DNA of 64,000 bases from Pseudomonas fluorescens (GTDB lineage: Bacteria > Pseudomonadota > Gammaproteobacteria > Pseudomonadales > Pseudomonadaceae), in contig NZ_KZ477990.1 in NCBI RefSeq assembly GCF_002837185.1, forward strand, positions 62,001 to 126,000, in the 5' to 3' direction. Under the pieces are notes generated by a model, which searched no databases, had not been told where the DNA came from, and worked only from the letters and a program-made list of their open reading frames with translations. Made by a program: the position numbers and the translations under genes. This document shows, in pieces, positions 26,912 through 36,309 of this stretch. Positions within the stretch are counted from its first letter, which is position 1; each line of letters starts with the position of its first letter.

Positions 26912-26940
26912 TTTATACCACAGCATCGGCAAAAACGGAA
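26912..26940 (-). promoter_or_regulatory. Predicted sigma-70 promoter of rpsB
   Basis: On the minus strand TATAAA (26912-26917) is preceded at exactly 17 nt by TTCCGT (26935-26940), and the -10 is followed by AT. The -10 is close to consensus and the -35 is fair. It lies about 142 nt ahead of the rpsB start codon. Confidence 0.55.
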
Positions 26941-27055
26941 CACGCATTCACGTTTGCCGCGCGCCGCGCTCGCGCAAGCCCTTGAACAGAGCCGACCTAC
27001 CCCCACCTTATAGAGAGAAGCGATCATCAGAGGCTCATGATTTGACGCCATCGTC

Positions 27056-27064
27056 TGTTAGAAT
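27056..27064 (+). promoter_or_regulatory. Candidate extended -10 promoter for map
   Basis: TGTTAGAAT fits an extended -10 element (TGn followed by TAGAAT). A TTGACG lies at 27042-27047 but only 11 nt away, too close to be its -35. The map start codon is 95 nt downstream. Weak call. Confidence 0.35.
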
Positions 27065-27158
27065 CGCGTTTTCTGTGGCTTGTGCGAATCCTGCAAGCTT
27101 TTTGTCGCACGCCCGTCAACCGAATTGATTTCAGCGTATTGCGCTAGAGAGAGCCTGT

Positions 27159-27941
27159 ATGACCGTGAGTTTGAAAACCGCCGAAGACATCGCCGGCATG
27201 CGCATTGCCGGAAAGCTGGCTGCCGACGTTCTGGAAATGATCGCCGAACACGTCAAGCCCGGCGTCACCACTGAAGCACTGAATCAGATCTGCCACGACT
27301 ATATAGTCAACGTGCAAGGCGCCATCCCTGCTCCGCTGAACTACAAGGGCTTCCCCAAGTCGATCTGCACCTCGGTCAACCACGTGGTCTGCCACGGGAT
27401 TCCGGGTGACAAGCCGCTGAAGGATGGCGACACCCTGAACATCGACGTCACCGTGATCAAGGACCGCTACTTCGGCGACACCAGCCGCATGTTCCATGTC
27501 GGCACCGTCGCGCCCTGGGCCGAGCGCCTGTCCCAGGTGACCCAGGAATGCATGTACAAGGCCATCGAGATCGTCAAGCCCGGCTGCCGCCTGGGCGATA
27601 TCGGTGAAGTGATTCAGAAACACGCCGAAAAGAACGGTTTCTCGGTGGTACGCGAGTTCTGCGGCCACGGCATCGGCACCGTCTTCCACGAAGAACCGCA
27701 GATCCTGCACTACGGCCGCGCCGGCACCGGCATGGAACTCAAGGCTGGCATGACCTTTACCATCGAGCCGATGATCAACCAGGGCAAGGCCGATACCAAG
27801 GTGCTGGGCGACGGCTGGACCGCCATCACCAAGGACCGCAAGCTCTCGGCGCAGTGGGAACACACCCTGCTGGTCACCGAGACCGGCTACGAGATCTTCA
27901 CCCTGCGCGCCGATGACACGATTCCACGCGTTTCGGCGTAG
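27159..27941 (+). CDS. map: Type I methionine aminopeptidase
   Basis: Map removes the initiator Met from nascent proteins. The 260-aa protein has the pita-bread fold ligands: NIDVTVIKDRYFGDTSRMF (two Asp), FCGHGIGTVFHEEP (His), TIEPMIN (Glu) and the C-terminal QWEHTLLVT (Glu). The short length without an N-terminal extension marks the bacterial type I form. It is transcribed away from rpsB, and glnD follows after 63 bp on the same strand. Confidence 0.97.
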   Translation: MTVSLKTAEDIAGMRIAGKLAADVLEMIAEHVKPGVTTEALNQICHDYIVNVQGAIPAPLNYKGFPKSICTSVNHVVCHGIPGDKPLKDGDTLNIDVTVIKDRYFGDTSRMFHVGTVAPWAERLSQVTQECMYKAIEIVKPGCRLGDIGEVIQKHAEKNGFSVVREFCGHGIGTVFHEEPQILHYGRAGTGMELKAGMTFTIEPMINQGKADTKVLGDGWTAITKDRKLSAQWEHTLLVTETGYEIFTLRADDTIPRVSA

Positions 27942-28004
27942 AGACCGGGCAGGTTTTCCCAACGGTGTAATGACTGACTGACAGATAGAAAGGAAAGCCG
28001 ATCG

Positions 28005-30707
28005 ATGCCCCAGGTGGATCCCGAACTCTTCGACCGTGGCCAGTTCCAGGCCGAACTGGCGCTGAAGGCAAGCCCCATCGCCGCGTTCAAGAAAGCGATC
28101 CGCCAGGCGCGCGACGTGCTCGACGCGCGCTTTCGCAGCGGCCGCGACATACGCAGGCTGATCGAGGACCGCGCCTGGTTCGTCGACAATATCCTGCAAA
28201 AAGCCTGGGAACAGTTCAGCTGGAGCACCGAGGCGGATATCGCCCTGGTGGCGGTCGGCGGCTACGGGCGTGGCGAGCTGCACCCCTACTCCGACATCGA
28301 CCTGCTGATCCTGCTGGACAGCGCCGACCATGAGATTTTTCGCGATTCCATCGAGCGCTTTCTGACGCTGTTGTGGGACATCGGCCTGGAAGTCGGCCAG
28401 AGCGTACGCTCGGTCCAAGAGTGCGCCGACGAGGCCCGCGCCGACTTGACGGTCGTCACCAACCTGATGGAAAGCCGCACCATCTGTGGCCCCGAGCGCC
28501 TGCGCCAGCGCATGCTCGAGGTCACCAGCACTGCGCACATGTGGCCAAGCAAGGAGTTTTTCCTGGCCAAGCACGCCGAGCAAAAGGCACGGCACCACAA
28601 ATACAACGACACCGAATACAACCTGGAACCCAACGTCAAAGGTTCGCCGGGCGGGTTGCGCGATATCCAGACGATCTTGTGGGTCGCCCGTCGTCAGTAC
28701 GGCACCCTGAACCTGCGCGCCCTGGCCGGCGAGGGCTTTCTGGTGGAAAGTGAAAACGCGCTGCTGGCCTCGTCCCAGGAGTTCCTGTGGAAGGTGCGCT
28801 ACGCCCTGCACATGCTCGCCGGGCGCTCCGAGGACCGCCTGCTGTTCGACCACCAGCGCTCCATCGCCACCTTGCTGGGTTTCGAAGGCGAAGATGCGAA
28901 GACCAGCATCGAAAGCTTCATGCAGCAGTATTACCGGGTGGTGATGAGCATCGCCCAGCTCAGCGACCTGATCATCCAGCACTTCGAAGAAGTGATCCTG
29001 GCGCCCGAAGACGAAGCGCCGCCGCAGCCGATCAACGCACGCTTCCAACTGCATGATGGCTATATCGAGGCGCGCAACGACAACGTGTTCCGCCGCACGC
29101 CGTTCGCCATGCTGGAAATCTTCGTGCTGATGGCCCAGCAGCCGGAAATCAAAGGCGTGCGCGCCGACACCATCCGCCTGCTGCGGGAAAACCGCCATCT
29201 GATCGACGAGGCATTTCGTCACGACATCCGCAACACCAGCCTGTTTATCGAACTGTTCAAGTGCAAGATCGGCATCCACCGCAACCTGCGGCGGATGAAC
29301 CGCTACGGCATCCTCGGGCGCTACCTGCCCGAGTTCGGCTTTATCGTCGGGCAGATGCAGCATGACCTGTTCCACATCTATACCGTGGACGCGCACACCC
29401 TGAACCTGATCAAGCATTTGCGTAAGTTGCAGTACACCCAGGTGTCAGAGAAATTCCCACTGGCCAGCAAACTCATGGCCAAACTGCCCAAGCCGGAACT
29501 GATTTACCTGGCCGGCCTGTACCACGACATCGGCAAAGGCCGGCACGGCGATCACTCGGAGATCGGCGCAGTCGATGCCGAGGCGTTCTGCCAGCGTCAC
29601 CAATTGCCGTTGTGGGACAGCCGCCTGATTGTCTGGCTGGTGCAGAACCACCTGGTCATGTCGACCACTGCCCAGCGCAAGGACTTGTCCGACCCGCAAG
29701 TCATCCACGACTTCGCGCAGATCGTGGGCGATGAGACCCGCCTCGACTACCTCTACGTGCTGACCGTCTCCGACATCAACGCCACCAACCCTACGCTCTG
29801 GAATTCCTGGCGCGCCAGCCTGTTGCGCCAGCTGTACACCGAGACCAAGCGCGCCCTGCGCCGCGGCCTGGAAAACCCGGTGGACCGTGAAGAGCAGATC
29901 CGCCGCACCCAAAGCGCGGCCCTGGATATCCTGGTGCGCGGGGGCAACGACCCGGATGACGTCGAACAATTGTGGTCGCAACTGGGTGACGATTATTTCC
30001 TGCGCCACACCGCCGGCGACGTCGCCTGGCACACTGACGCCATCCTTCAACAGCCGGCCGATGGTGGCCCGCTGGTACTGATCAAGGAAACCACCCAGCG
30101 CGAATTCGAAGGCGGCACGCAGATCTTCATCTACGCGCCGGACCAGCACGACTTCTTCGCCGTAACCGTGGCGGCCATGGACCAGCTCAACCTGAACATT
30201 CATGATGCCCGGGTGATCACCTCCAGCAGCCAGTTCACCCTCGACACCTATATTGTGCTCGACACCGATGGCGACTCGATCGGCGATAATCCGGTGCGTG
30301 TGAAGAAGATCCGCGAAGGCCTGACCGAAGCCCTGCGCAACCCGGATGATTATCCGACCATCATCCAGCGCCGCGTACCGCGCCAGCTCAAGCACTTTGC
30401 CTTTGCCCCCCAAGTGACTATTTCCAACGACGCCCAGCGCCCGGTCACCTTACTGGAGCTCAGCGCGCCGGATCGCCCGGGCCTGCTGGCACGGATCGGC
30501 GGGATTTTCCTGGAATTCGACCTGTCGCTGCAAAACGCCAAGATCGCGACCCTCGGCGAGCGCGTGGAAGACGTGTTCTTCATCACCGACGCCGACAACC
30601 AGCCGCTGTCCGACCCTGAGCTGTGCCGCCGCTTGCAGGAGGCGATCGTGGAGCAATTGAGCGTGACCCAGGAACCGGGCGTCGAGCTGACACGCTTGAC
30701 CCTATGA
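28005..30707 (+). CDS. glnD: [Protein-PII] uridylyltransferase/uridylyl-removing enzyme
   Basis: GlnD senses glutamine and adds or removes UMP on PII (GlnB/GlnK), setting glutamine synthetase activity and NtrBC signalling. The 900-aa protein has in order a nucleotidyltransferase domain ([19 protein letters not shown], residues ~86-104), a helical linker, an HD hydrolase domain ([17 protein letters not shown], ~506-522), and two C-terminal ACT domains (from about 705, and the [19 protein letters not shown] region near 825) that bind glutamine. It lies between map and dapC. A REPIN starts 11 bp after its stop. Confidence 0.98.
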   Translation: MPQVDPELFDRGQFQAELALKASPIAAFKKAIRQARDVLDARFRSGRDIRRLIEDRAWFVDNILQKAWEQFSWSTEADIALVAVGGYGRGELHPYSDIDLLILLDSADHEIFRDSIERFLTLLWDIGLEVGQSVRSVQECADEARADLTVVTNLMESRTICGPERLRQRMLEVTSTAHMWPSKEFFLAKHAEQKARHHKYNDTEYNLEPNVKGSPGGLRDIQTILWVARRQYGTLNLRALAGEGFLVESENALLASSQEFLWKVRYALHMLAGRSEDRLLFDHQRSIATLLGFEGEDAKTSIESFMQQYYRVVMSIAQLSDLIIQHFEEVILAPEDEAPPQPINARFQLHDGYIEARNDNVFRRTPFAMLEIFVLMAQQPEIKGVRADTIRLLRENRHLIDEAFRHDIRNTSLFIELFKCKIGIHRNLRRMNRYGILGRYLPEFGFIVGQMQHDLFHIYTVDAHTLNLIKHLRKLQYTQVSEKFPLASKLMAKLPKPELIYLAGLYHDIGKGRHGDHSEIGAVDAEAFCQRHQLPLWDSRLIVWLVQNHLVMSTTAQRKDLSDPQVIHDFAQIVGDETRLDYLYVLTVSDINATNPTLWNSWRASLLRQLYTETKRALRRGLENPVDREEQIRRTQSAALDILVRGGNDPDDVEQLWSQLGDDYFLRHTAGDVAWHTDAILQQPADGGPLVLIKETTQREFEGGTQIFIYAPDQHDFFAVTVAAMDQLNLNIHDARVITSSSQFTLDTYIVLDTDGDSIGDNPVRVKKIREGLTEALRNPDDYPTIIQRRVPRQLKHFAFAPQVTISNDAQRPVTLLELSAPDRPGLLARIGGIFLEFDLSLQNAKIATLGERVEDVFFITDADNQPLSDPELCRRLQEAIVEQLSVTQEPGVELTRLTL

Positions 30708-30718
30708 ACACAGGCTTA

Positions 30719-30807
30719 TGTGAGAGGGGGCGTGCTCCCGATAGCAGTGGATCAGATAAAGATCAGCTGACTGACACAACGCAATCGGGAGCAAGCCCCC
30801 TCCCGCA
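30719..30807. repeat. REPIN repeat 2 (glnD-dapC gap)
   Basis: About 89 bp. TGTGAGAGGGGGCGTGCTCCC is mirrored by GGGAGCAAGCCCCCTCCCGCA. It has more differences from the core than the other three copies (A for G at position 5 of the left arm, G for A near the right end), so it looks older. The loop contains GATCAG...CTGATC-like symmetry and the shared TCAG/CTGA words. Confidence 0.88.
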
Positions 30808-30865
30808 TTGAATTTTCGCCGGCAACCAGACCGCGTGCCGACAACTGAATTTGACGAGACTTGCG

Positions 30866-32065
30866 ATGAACAACGCTCTGAACCAGCTGCAGCCTTACCC
30901 GTTCGAGAAACTGCGCGCCCTGCTCGGCAGCGTCACACCGAACCCGGACAAACGCCCGATTGCGCTGTCCATCGGCGAACCCAAGCACAAATCCCCGACC
31001 TTCGTCGCCGAAGCGTTGAGTAACAACCTCGATCAGATGGCCGTGTACCCGACCACACTGGGCATCCCCGCACTGCGCGAGGCGATTGGAGCCTGGTGCG
31101 AGCGCCGCTTCAACGTCCCGCAAGGCTGGCTGGACCCGGCGCGCAACATCCTGCCGGTCAACGGTACGCGAGAGGCGTTGTTCGCCTTTACCCAGACCGT
31201 GGTCAATCGCGGTGACGACGCGCTGGTGGTGAGCCCGAACCCGTTCTACCAGATCTACGAAGGCGCCGCGTTCCTCGCCGGGGCCAAGCCGCATTACTTG
31301 GCGTGCCTGGACACCAATGGTTTCAACCCGGACTTCGATGCCGTGTCGCCGGACATCTGGAAACGTTGCCAGATCCTGTTCCTGTGCTCCCCAGGCAATC
31401 CGACCGGCGCGCTGATTCCGGCGGACACCCTGAAAAAGCTGATCGCCCTGGCCGATGAGCACGACTTCGTGATTGCCGCCGACGAATGCTACAGCGAGCT
31501 GTACTTTGACGAACAAACCCCGCCGCCGGGCCTGCTGAGCGCCTGCGTCGAACTGGGTCGCCAGGACTTCAAGCGTTGCGTGGTGTTCCACAGCCTGTCC
31601 AAGCGCTCCAACCTGCCGGGCCTACGCTCCGGGTTCGTGGCGGGTGACGCGGATATCCTCAAGGCATTCCTGCTGTACCGCACCTACCATGGCTGCGCGA
31701 TGCCGGTGCAAACCCAGTTGGCCAGCATCGCAGCCTGGCAGGACGAGGCCCACGTACTGGCCAACCGCGACCTGTATCGCGAAAAATTCGACGCAGTGCT
31801 GGCGATCCTCAAGCCGGTGCTGGATGTGCAAAGCCCGGACGGCGGCTTTTATCTGTGGCCGAATGTGAACGGTGACGACGCGGACTTCTGCCGCGATTTG
31901 TTTGTGCAAGAGCATGTGACGGTGGTGCCGGGCTCTTATCTGTCTCGCGAAGTGGACGGTTTCAACCCCGGTGCCGGCCGTGTACGCCTGGCATTGGTTG
32001 CGCCATTGGCCGAATGCGTCGAAGCGGCTGAGCGGATACGCGCTTTCATTCAGCGCCGCAGTTGA
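30866..32065 (+). CDS. dapC: Succinyldiaminopimelate transaminase
   Basis: DapC is a class I PLP aminotransferase that makes N-succinyl-LL-diaminopimelate in the succinylase branch of lysine/peptidoglycan synthesis. The 399-aa product starts MNNALNQLQPYPFEKL. It shows LSIGEPKHKSP, the PLP-site stretches NPFYQIYEGAA and CSPGNPTGALIP, DECYSELYFD, and the PLP lysine in HSLSKRSNLPGLRSGFV. The upstream five in-frame codons are not needed. dapD and dapE, the enzymes before and after it in the pathway, are 3 and 10 kb downstream, in line with a dispersed dap group. Confidence 0.93.
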   Translation: MNNALNQLQPYPFEKLRALLGSVTPNPDKRPIALSIGEPKHKSPTFVAEALSNNLDQMAVYPTTLGIPALREAIGAWCERRFNVPQGWLDPARNILPVNGTREALFAFTQTVVNRGDDALVVSPNPFYQIYEGAAFLAGAKPHYLACLDTNGFNPDFDAVSPDIWKRCQILFLCSPGNPTGALIPADTLKKLIALADEHDFVIAADECYSELYFDEQTPPPGLLSACVELGRQDFKRCVVFHSLSKRSNLPGLRSGFVAGDADILKAFLLYRTYHGCAMPVQTQLASIAAWQDEAHVLANRDLYREKFDAVLAILKPVLDVQSPDGGFYLWPNVNGDDADFCRDLFVQEHVTVVPGSYLSREVDGFNPGAGRVRLALVAPLAECVEAAERIRAFIQRRS

Positions 32066-32072
32066 GGTTCAC

Positions 32073-32097
32073 GCCGCTCCCATACCGTGGGAGCGGC
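32073..32097 (+). terminator. Perfect hairpin after dapC
   Basis: GCCGCTCCCA and TGGGAGCGGC form a perfect 10-bp stem with a 5-nt loop, starting 8 nt after the dapC stop. There is no U-run after it, so it may block 3' exonucleases or act as a single REP-like unit rather than as an intrinsic terminator. Confidence 0.5.
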
Positions 32098-32190
32098 CAT
32101 GACGGATGTATCTTGCAACCCATAAATGGGAACAAAGCCTCTTGAATGTTCCACCCACGTTCATCTGGTACAAACGCTCAGGTGAACGAC

Positions 32191-32934
32191 ATGACCCTCA
32201 CGATCCCCACCCATCCCGTTCCTGCGCACTCCGTGAGCGCACCTCTCAGTAGAACTAAACGCGGCGTCGCCACGCCGAACAAACTATGGCCTCAACATTC
32301 GGTGCTGACCATCTCGCGACTGAACATGACACAAGAACAAAAGGATCTGGTAAAGCACAACATCAATAAATGGGCGCCGCACACCAATCTCTATTTCAAG
32401 TTCATTGACGGCCCCAACGGCGACATACGCATCACGGCAGACAATGACAATGGCCCAGGATGGTCAAAAGTGGGTACCGACGCCAAAAACGTTCCACTGT
32501 CCAAGCCCACCATGGGCATCGGCTTCACACGCTCTCCCGATAGCATAGCCGCCACGATCCAGCATGAGTTCGGCCATGCTTTGGGCCTCAGACATGAGCA
32601 TCAGCACCCTGACCGGACGTTGGACTTGAACAACCAGAACATCTACGACGAGTACGAATTGCGGGGGGAATTCCGCTACCACGCCGATGACAATATCATC
32701 CGCACTTTTTCACGCCCTCAAGTAACGGCCTCTGAAAACTATGATGACAAATCCATCATGCACTATGGCTTTTCCGCCTCAAGACTCAACACCGGTAACC
32801 CCATCCCGCGCAACTTCAACCTGTCTGAAGGCGATAAAACGTTCATTCAGTCGCTTTATCCAGAAGACAAAACACTCTTGGGTAAAGTGCTCAATTCAGG
32901 TATCCGGGCAATGATCAGCCACGCCACTACTTAA
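32191..32934 (+). CDS. Astacin-like (M12A-type) zinc metalloprotease
   Basis: This is a predicted zinc endopeptidase, 247 aa from the chosen ATG. The metal motif is HEFGHALGLRH (ligands H125, H129, H135; catalytic E126), continuing HEHQHPDR as in astacins. The downstream Met-turn is SIMHY (M190, Y192). The N-terminal 30 residues are Pro/Thr rich and carry no classical signal peptide or lipobox. AGGTG lies 7 nt before this ATG; an alternative ATG at 32146 would add 15 residues with a poorer site. The gene is AT-richer than its neighbours and overlaps the end of the convergent antiporter gene by 8 bp. Substrate and cellular location are unknown; a secreted or type-VI-delivered enzyme is possible but unproved. 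Confidence 0.85.
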   Translation: MTLTIPTHPVPAHSVSAPLSRTKRGVATPNKLWPQHSVLTISRLNMTQEQKDLVKHNINKWAPHTNLYFKFIDGPNGDIRITADNDNGPGWSKVGTDAKNVPLSKPTMGIGFTRSPDSIAATIQHEFGHALGLRHEHQHPDRTLDLNNQNIYDEYELRGEFRYHADDNIIRTFSRPQVTASENYDDKSIMHYGFSASRLNTGNPIPRNFNLSEGDKTFIQSLYPEDKTLLGKVLNSGIRAMISHATT

Positions 32935-34570
32935 CACTACCCAAGTTCGCTTCACTCATGTCCAGGTCCGCCAACACTTCGCGCAGTACATCGTCGCCAA
33001 TCTGGTGCTGGCGACTCAAACGGTAGAGTTCCAGGCGCTGCGCGCGTAGCGCCTTGAGCCTCAGCCTGCGCTCCAACTGATCCATTTGCAGCGCCAGTGC
33101 CTGAGCCTCGGCCGAGTCATTGAATACGTCCAACTGATGACGATACTCCGCCATCAGCCGCGCCTTGAGCTCGGTGGCCAATGCCGCTTGAGCGGCGTCC
33201 GGCGTTTCGGCTTCGGCGGGTTCTTCGACCTCCAGCGCGTGGATCGCCGCCACGGCGGTCTTTTTCCAGGCCTCGCGCACTTCGTTGTGGCGCTTCTCAT
33301 CCGGGCCTTTCTCGACACCCCGCAGCAGCAATGGCAGGGCAATACAGGCAGCGACCAGGGACAACAAGATGACCCCGGCAGCGATAAAGATCAGCAGGTC
33401 ACGCTCGGGGAAGTCCTGGCCCGGCGCCAGCAGCAAGGGCACCGACATGACCCCCGCCAACGTCACCGCGCCGCGCACACCGCCGACGGTCAACAACCAG
33501 CAGGAACGGGCCGTCGGCACCAGGGTCAGCGCATTTTTGCCGCGCAGCCTGCGCAGCAGACCCGACAGCCGCCAGATGCTCTGCACCCAGATAAAGCGCA
33601 ATACCACCAGCACCAGGAAGATCGCCACCACTTCCAGGCAGCGATACATCAAGGTGGGCCACAGCGTGGTTTCATGGCTGACCACCGCCTTGATGATGTC
33701 CGGCAGTTGCAGGCCGAGCAGCAGGAAAATCAAACCGTTGAAGGCGAACTCCAGCAACGACCACACGCTGCGGTTGAGCAAGCGCGTGCTGGTCTGGCGC
33801 GGCAACAGGTCGAGCCAGCTTTGCATCATGCCTGCCGCCACCGCCGAGAGAATGCCGGACGCGCCCAGGCGTTCGGCCAGTACATAGGCAGCAAAGGGCA
33901 GCAACAACATGAACACCACATGGGTCGCCGGGTCATCCCAGCCCCGCGCAATCATCCAGGCGCGCAGGCGGCCGACCAGCCAGCTCAGCGCCACCCCGAT
34001 CGCCAGGCCGCCCACCGCCACCAGTACAAAAGTCAAACTGGCATCGGCCAGCGAGAACACACCGGTCAACGCCGCCGCCAGGGCAAATTTGAAGGTCACC
34101 AGGCCCGATGCGTCATTCATCAAGGCCTCGCCCTGAAGCATGTGCATCAGCGGCTTGGGCAAACGGTTCTGGGAAATGGCGGACACCGCCACGGCGTCCG
34201 TGGGCGACAGCACCGCTGCCAGGGCAAAGGCCACCGGCAAGGGAATCGAGGGCAACAGCCAATGAATGAAGTAGCCGGCACCGACCACGGTGAACAGCAC
34301 CAACCCCACCGCCAGTGTCAGGATCGGCCCGCGCAAGCGCCACAATTCACGCTTGGGCATGCGCCAGCCATCGGAAAACAGCAGCGGCGGCAAGAACAGA
34401 AACAGAAACAGCTCCGGGTCCAGCGCCACGTGCAGGCCCAACGTGGGCCAGGCCAGCAGGGCCCCGGCGGCAATCTGCAACAACGGCAACGGCAGTGGGA
34501 TGATGCGCCCGACCAGGCGCGAAACGCTGACCAGCATCAGCAGGATCAGAACGGTGTAAGCGGTTTGCAT
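32927..34570 (-). CDS. CPA1-family Na+/H+ antiporter
   Basis: This is a predicted inner-membrane cation/proton exchanger of 547 aa. About twelve hydrophobic segments span residues ~3-420. The conserved exchanger motifs are LSPTDAVAVSAI (about 121-132) and EALMNDASGLV (about 148-158), whose Asp residues are the likely ion site. A charged, Ala/Leu/Arg-rich cytosolic tail of about 125 residues follows, with coiled-coil character and probably regulatory. I start at MQTAYTVLILLML, because the 17 codons before it are not membrane-protein-like. It converges on the metalloprotease and overlaps it by 8 bp. From memory the Pseudomonas orthologue sits at the same place beside dapC. Confidence 0.88.
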   Translation of the reverse strand: MQTAYTVLILLMLVSVSRLVGRIIPLPLPLLQIAAGALLAWPTLGLHVALDPELFLFLFLPPLLFSDGWRMPKRELWRLRGPILTLAVGLVLFTVVGAGYFIHWLLPSIPLPVAFALAAVLSPTDAVAVSAISQNRLPKPLMHMLQGEALMNDASGLVTFKFALAAALTGVFSLADASLTFVLVAVGGLAIGVALSWLVGRLRAWMIARGWDDPATHVVFMLLLPFAAYVLAERLGASGILSAVAAGMMQSWLDLLPRQTSTRLLNRSVWSLLEFAFNGLIFLLLGLQLPDIIKAVVSHETTLWPTLMYRCLEVVAIFLVLVVLRFIWVQSIWRLSGLLRRLRGKNALTLVPTARSCWLLTVGGVRGAVTLAGVMSVPLLLAPGQDFPERDLLIFIAAGVILLSLVAACIALPLLLRGVEKGPDEKRHNEVREAWKKTAVAAIHALEVEEPAEAETPDAAQAALATELKARLMAEYRHQLDVFNDSAEAQALALQMDQLERRLRLKALRAQRLELYRLSRQHQIGDDVLREVLADLDMSEANLGSVK

Positions 34571-34810
34571 AACGCGGATTTCCCGGACAATCGACTTGCA
34601 ATGACAGGCATCAGGCAACAACTGGCCGTTGAAGTGCCATATAACCCGGCTATCTTACTCGGCTATGTTGCCCGGCTATGTTACCCGTCTGTGCCGCGCA
34701 CTGGCGTTTACACAAAAGTCGCACCCTGCTGACGGGCGACGCCGAAACGCGCTGAGCGTGGCATAATCCGCGATCTTCCATTTTTCATTCGTCCAAAGGG
34801 GGGCAATTCC

Positions 34811-35173
34811 TTGACTGCTTCAAGCAAAACCTTGCACCTTTTCGGCATCAAAGCCTGCGACACCATGAAAAAGGCGCGCACCTGGCTCGATGAGCACGCG
34901 GTGACTTATGAGTTCCATGATTACAAAACAGCCGGTATTGATCGCGAACACTTGACCCAATGGTGCAACGAGCACGGTTGGCAGGTGGTGTTGAACCGTG
35001 CGGGCACCACCTTTCGCAAACTCGAAGACGAACGCAAAGCCGATCTCGATCAGTCGAAAGCCATTGAGTTGATGCTCGCACAACCCTCGATGATCAAGCG
35101 CCCGGTGCTCGATCTCGGTGACAGAACCCTGATTGGCTTCAAGCCAGATAGTTATTCGGCGGCCCTCAAGTAG
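34811..35173 (+). CDS. yffB: ArsC/Spx-family reductase-like protein YffB
   Basis: A 120-aa thioredoxin-fold protein of the ArsC/Spx family. It has LFGIKACDTMKKARTWLDEH at the N-terminus (single Cys where ArsC has its active Cys), the fold-typical VVLNRAGTTFRKL segment, and IKRPVLDLGDRTLIGFKPDSY at the C-terminus. The function of the YffB subgroup is not established; glutathione-dependent reduction has been proposed. The start is a TTG with a GGGGGGCA just upstream, as no ATG is in reach. It sits 32 bp before dapD in the same direction and is probably cotranscribed. Confidence 0.88.
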   Translation: MTASSKTLHLFGIKACDTMKKARTWLDEHAVTYEFHDYKTAGIDREHLTQWCNEHGWQVVLNRAGTTFRKLEDERKADLDQSKAIELMLAQPSMIKRPVLDLGDRTLIGFKPDSYSAALK

Positions 35174-35205
35174 GCCAGCCCTTCCATTTTTGTAGAGGTA
35201 ACAGC

Positions 35206-36240
35206 ATGTCCCATTCCCTGTTCAGCCTGGGCTTCGGCGTCGGCACTCAGAACCGCCAAGGTGCTTGGCTGGAAGTGTTTTACGCACAGCCCCTGCTCAA
35301 CCCGTCGGCTGAAATCGTCGCGGCCATCGCGCCGATCCTGGGTTACACCGAAGGTAATCAAGCGATCACTTTTACCATCAGCCAAGCGCTGCAACTGGCT
35401 GATGCGCTCAAAAATGTCGATGCTACCCAAGCAGCACTGCTCAACCGACTCGCCGAGAGCCACACCCCGCTGGTCGCGACGCTGCTGGCCGAAGACGCCG
35501 CACTGACCTCCACGCCTGAGGCGTACCTCAAGCTGCACCTGCTGTCCCATCGCCTGGTCAAGCCTCACGGCCTGAGCCTGGCCGGTGTCTTCCCGCAACT
35601 GCCGAACGTGGCATGGACCAGCCAGGGCGCCATCGATATCGCTGAACTGGCCGAACGCCAGCTGGAAGCGCGCCTGCGTGGCGAGCTGCTGGAAGTGTTC
35701 TCGGTGGACAAATTCCCGAAAATGACCGACTACGTGGTGCCGAGCGGTGTGCGTATCGCTGACGCAGCCCGCCTGCGCCTGGGCGCCTACGTCGGCGAAG
35801 GCACCACCGTGATGCACGAAGGTTTCATCAACTTCAACGCCGGCACCGAAGGCCCGGGCATGATCGAAGGCCGCGTATCGGCGGGCGTGTTCGTCGGCAA
35901 GGGTTCCGACCTGGGCGGCGGCTGTTCCACCATGGGCACCCTGTCGGGTGGCGGCAACATCGTGATCAAGGTCGGCGAAGGCTGCCTGATCGGCGCCAAT
36001 GCCGGTATCGGTATCCCGTTGGGCGACCGCAACACCGTGGAGTCCGGCCTGTATGTGACCGCAGGGACCAAAGTTGCGTTGCTGGACGAGAAGAACCAAC
36101 TGGTCAAAGTGGTCAAGGCGCGTGAACTGGCCGGCCAGCCGGACCTGCTGTTCCGCCGCAACTCCGAGACCGGTGCCGTGGAGTGCAAAACCCACAAATC
36201 GGCCATCGAACTGAACGAAGCGCTGCACGCTCACAACTAA
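35206..36240 (+). CDS. dapD: 2,3,4,5-tetrahydropyridine-2,6-dicarboxylate N-succinyltransferase
   Basis: DapD adds succinyl from succinyl-CoA to tetrahydrodipicolinate, opening the succinylase branch to diaminopimelate and lysine. The 344-aa product is the longer Pseudomonas/actinobacterial type (enteric DapD is about 274 aa). It has a unique N-terminal half, then a left-handed beta helix from about residue 180 (GVRIADAARLRLGAYVGEGT, VSAGVFVGKGSDLGGG). The start ATG has an AGAGGTAACAGC ribosome site. It follows yffB closely. Confidence 0.96.
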   Translation: MSHSLFSLGFGVGTQNRQGAWLEVFYAQPLLNPSAEIVAAIAPILGYTEGNQAITFTISQALQLADALKNVDATQAALLNRLAESHTPLVATLLAEDAALTSTPEAYLKLHLLSHRLVKPHGLSLAGVFPQLPNVAWTSQGAIDIAELAERQLEARLRGELLEVFSVDKFPKMTDYVVPSGVRIADAARLRLGAYVGEGTTVMHEGFINFNAGTEGPGMIEGRVSAGVFVGKGSDLGGGCSTMGTLSGGGNIVIKVGEGCLIGANAGIGIPLGDRNTVESGLYVTAGTKVALLDEKNQLVKVVKARELAGQPDLLFRRNSETGAVECKTHKSAIELNEALHAHN

Positions 36241-36309
36241 GCAGCCACTCGATGCCCCCTGGCGGGTCGTACCTTCGGTTGCGGCTCGCCTATACGAGTT
36301 TTGAACATC

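Larger units (their letters stand above)
26771..27158. other. Divergent intergenic region rpsB/map
   Basis: This 388-bp gap is the longest in the window. Its left third is the rpsB leader and promoter. The right half (about 26945-27158) carries signals for map and glnD, with a candidate extended -10 at 27056-27064. I see no tRNA-like cloverleaf and no protein-like frame on either strand. Confidence 0.7.

Noticed and set aside
26771..27158. tRNA or small RNA gene in the rpsB/map gap
   Set aside because: No cloverleaf or GGTTCGAnTCC-like T arm and no terminator inside the gap; leader and promoter signals account for it.
27144..29417. Long open frame (757 codons) on the minus strand opposite map and glnD
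   Set aside because: It is a shadow of high-GC codon use: no ribosome site or family motif, and both map and glnD are complete on the plus strand.
33086..34732. Open frame (548 codons) on the plus strand opposite the antiporter gene
   Set aside because: Gln/His/Arg-rich, low-complexity reading expected from the reverse complement of a Leu-rich membrane protein.
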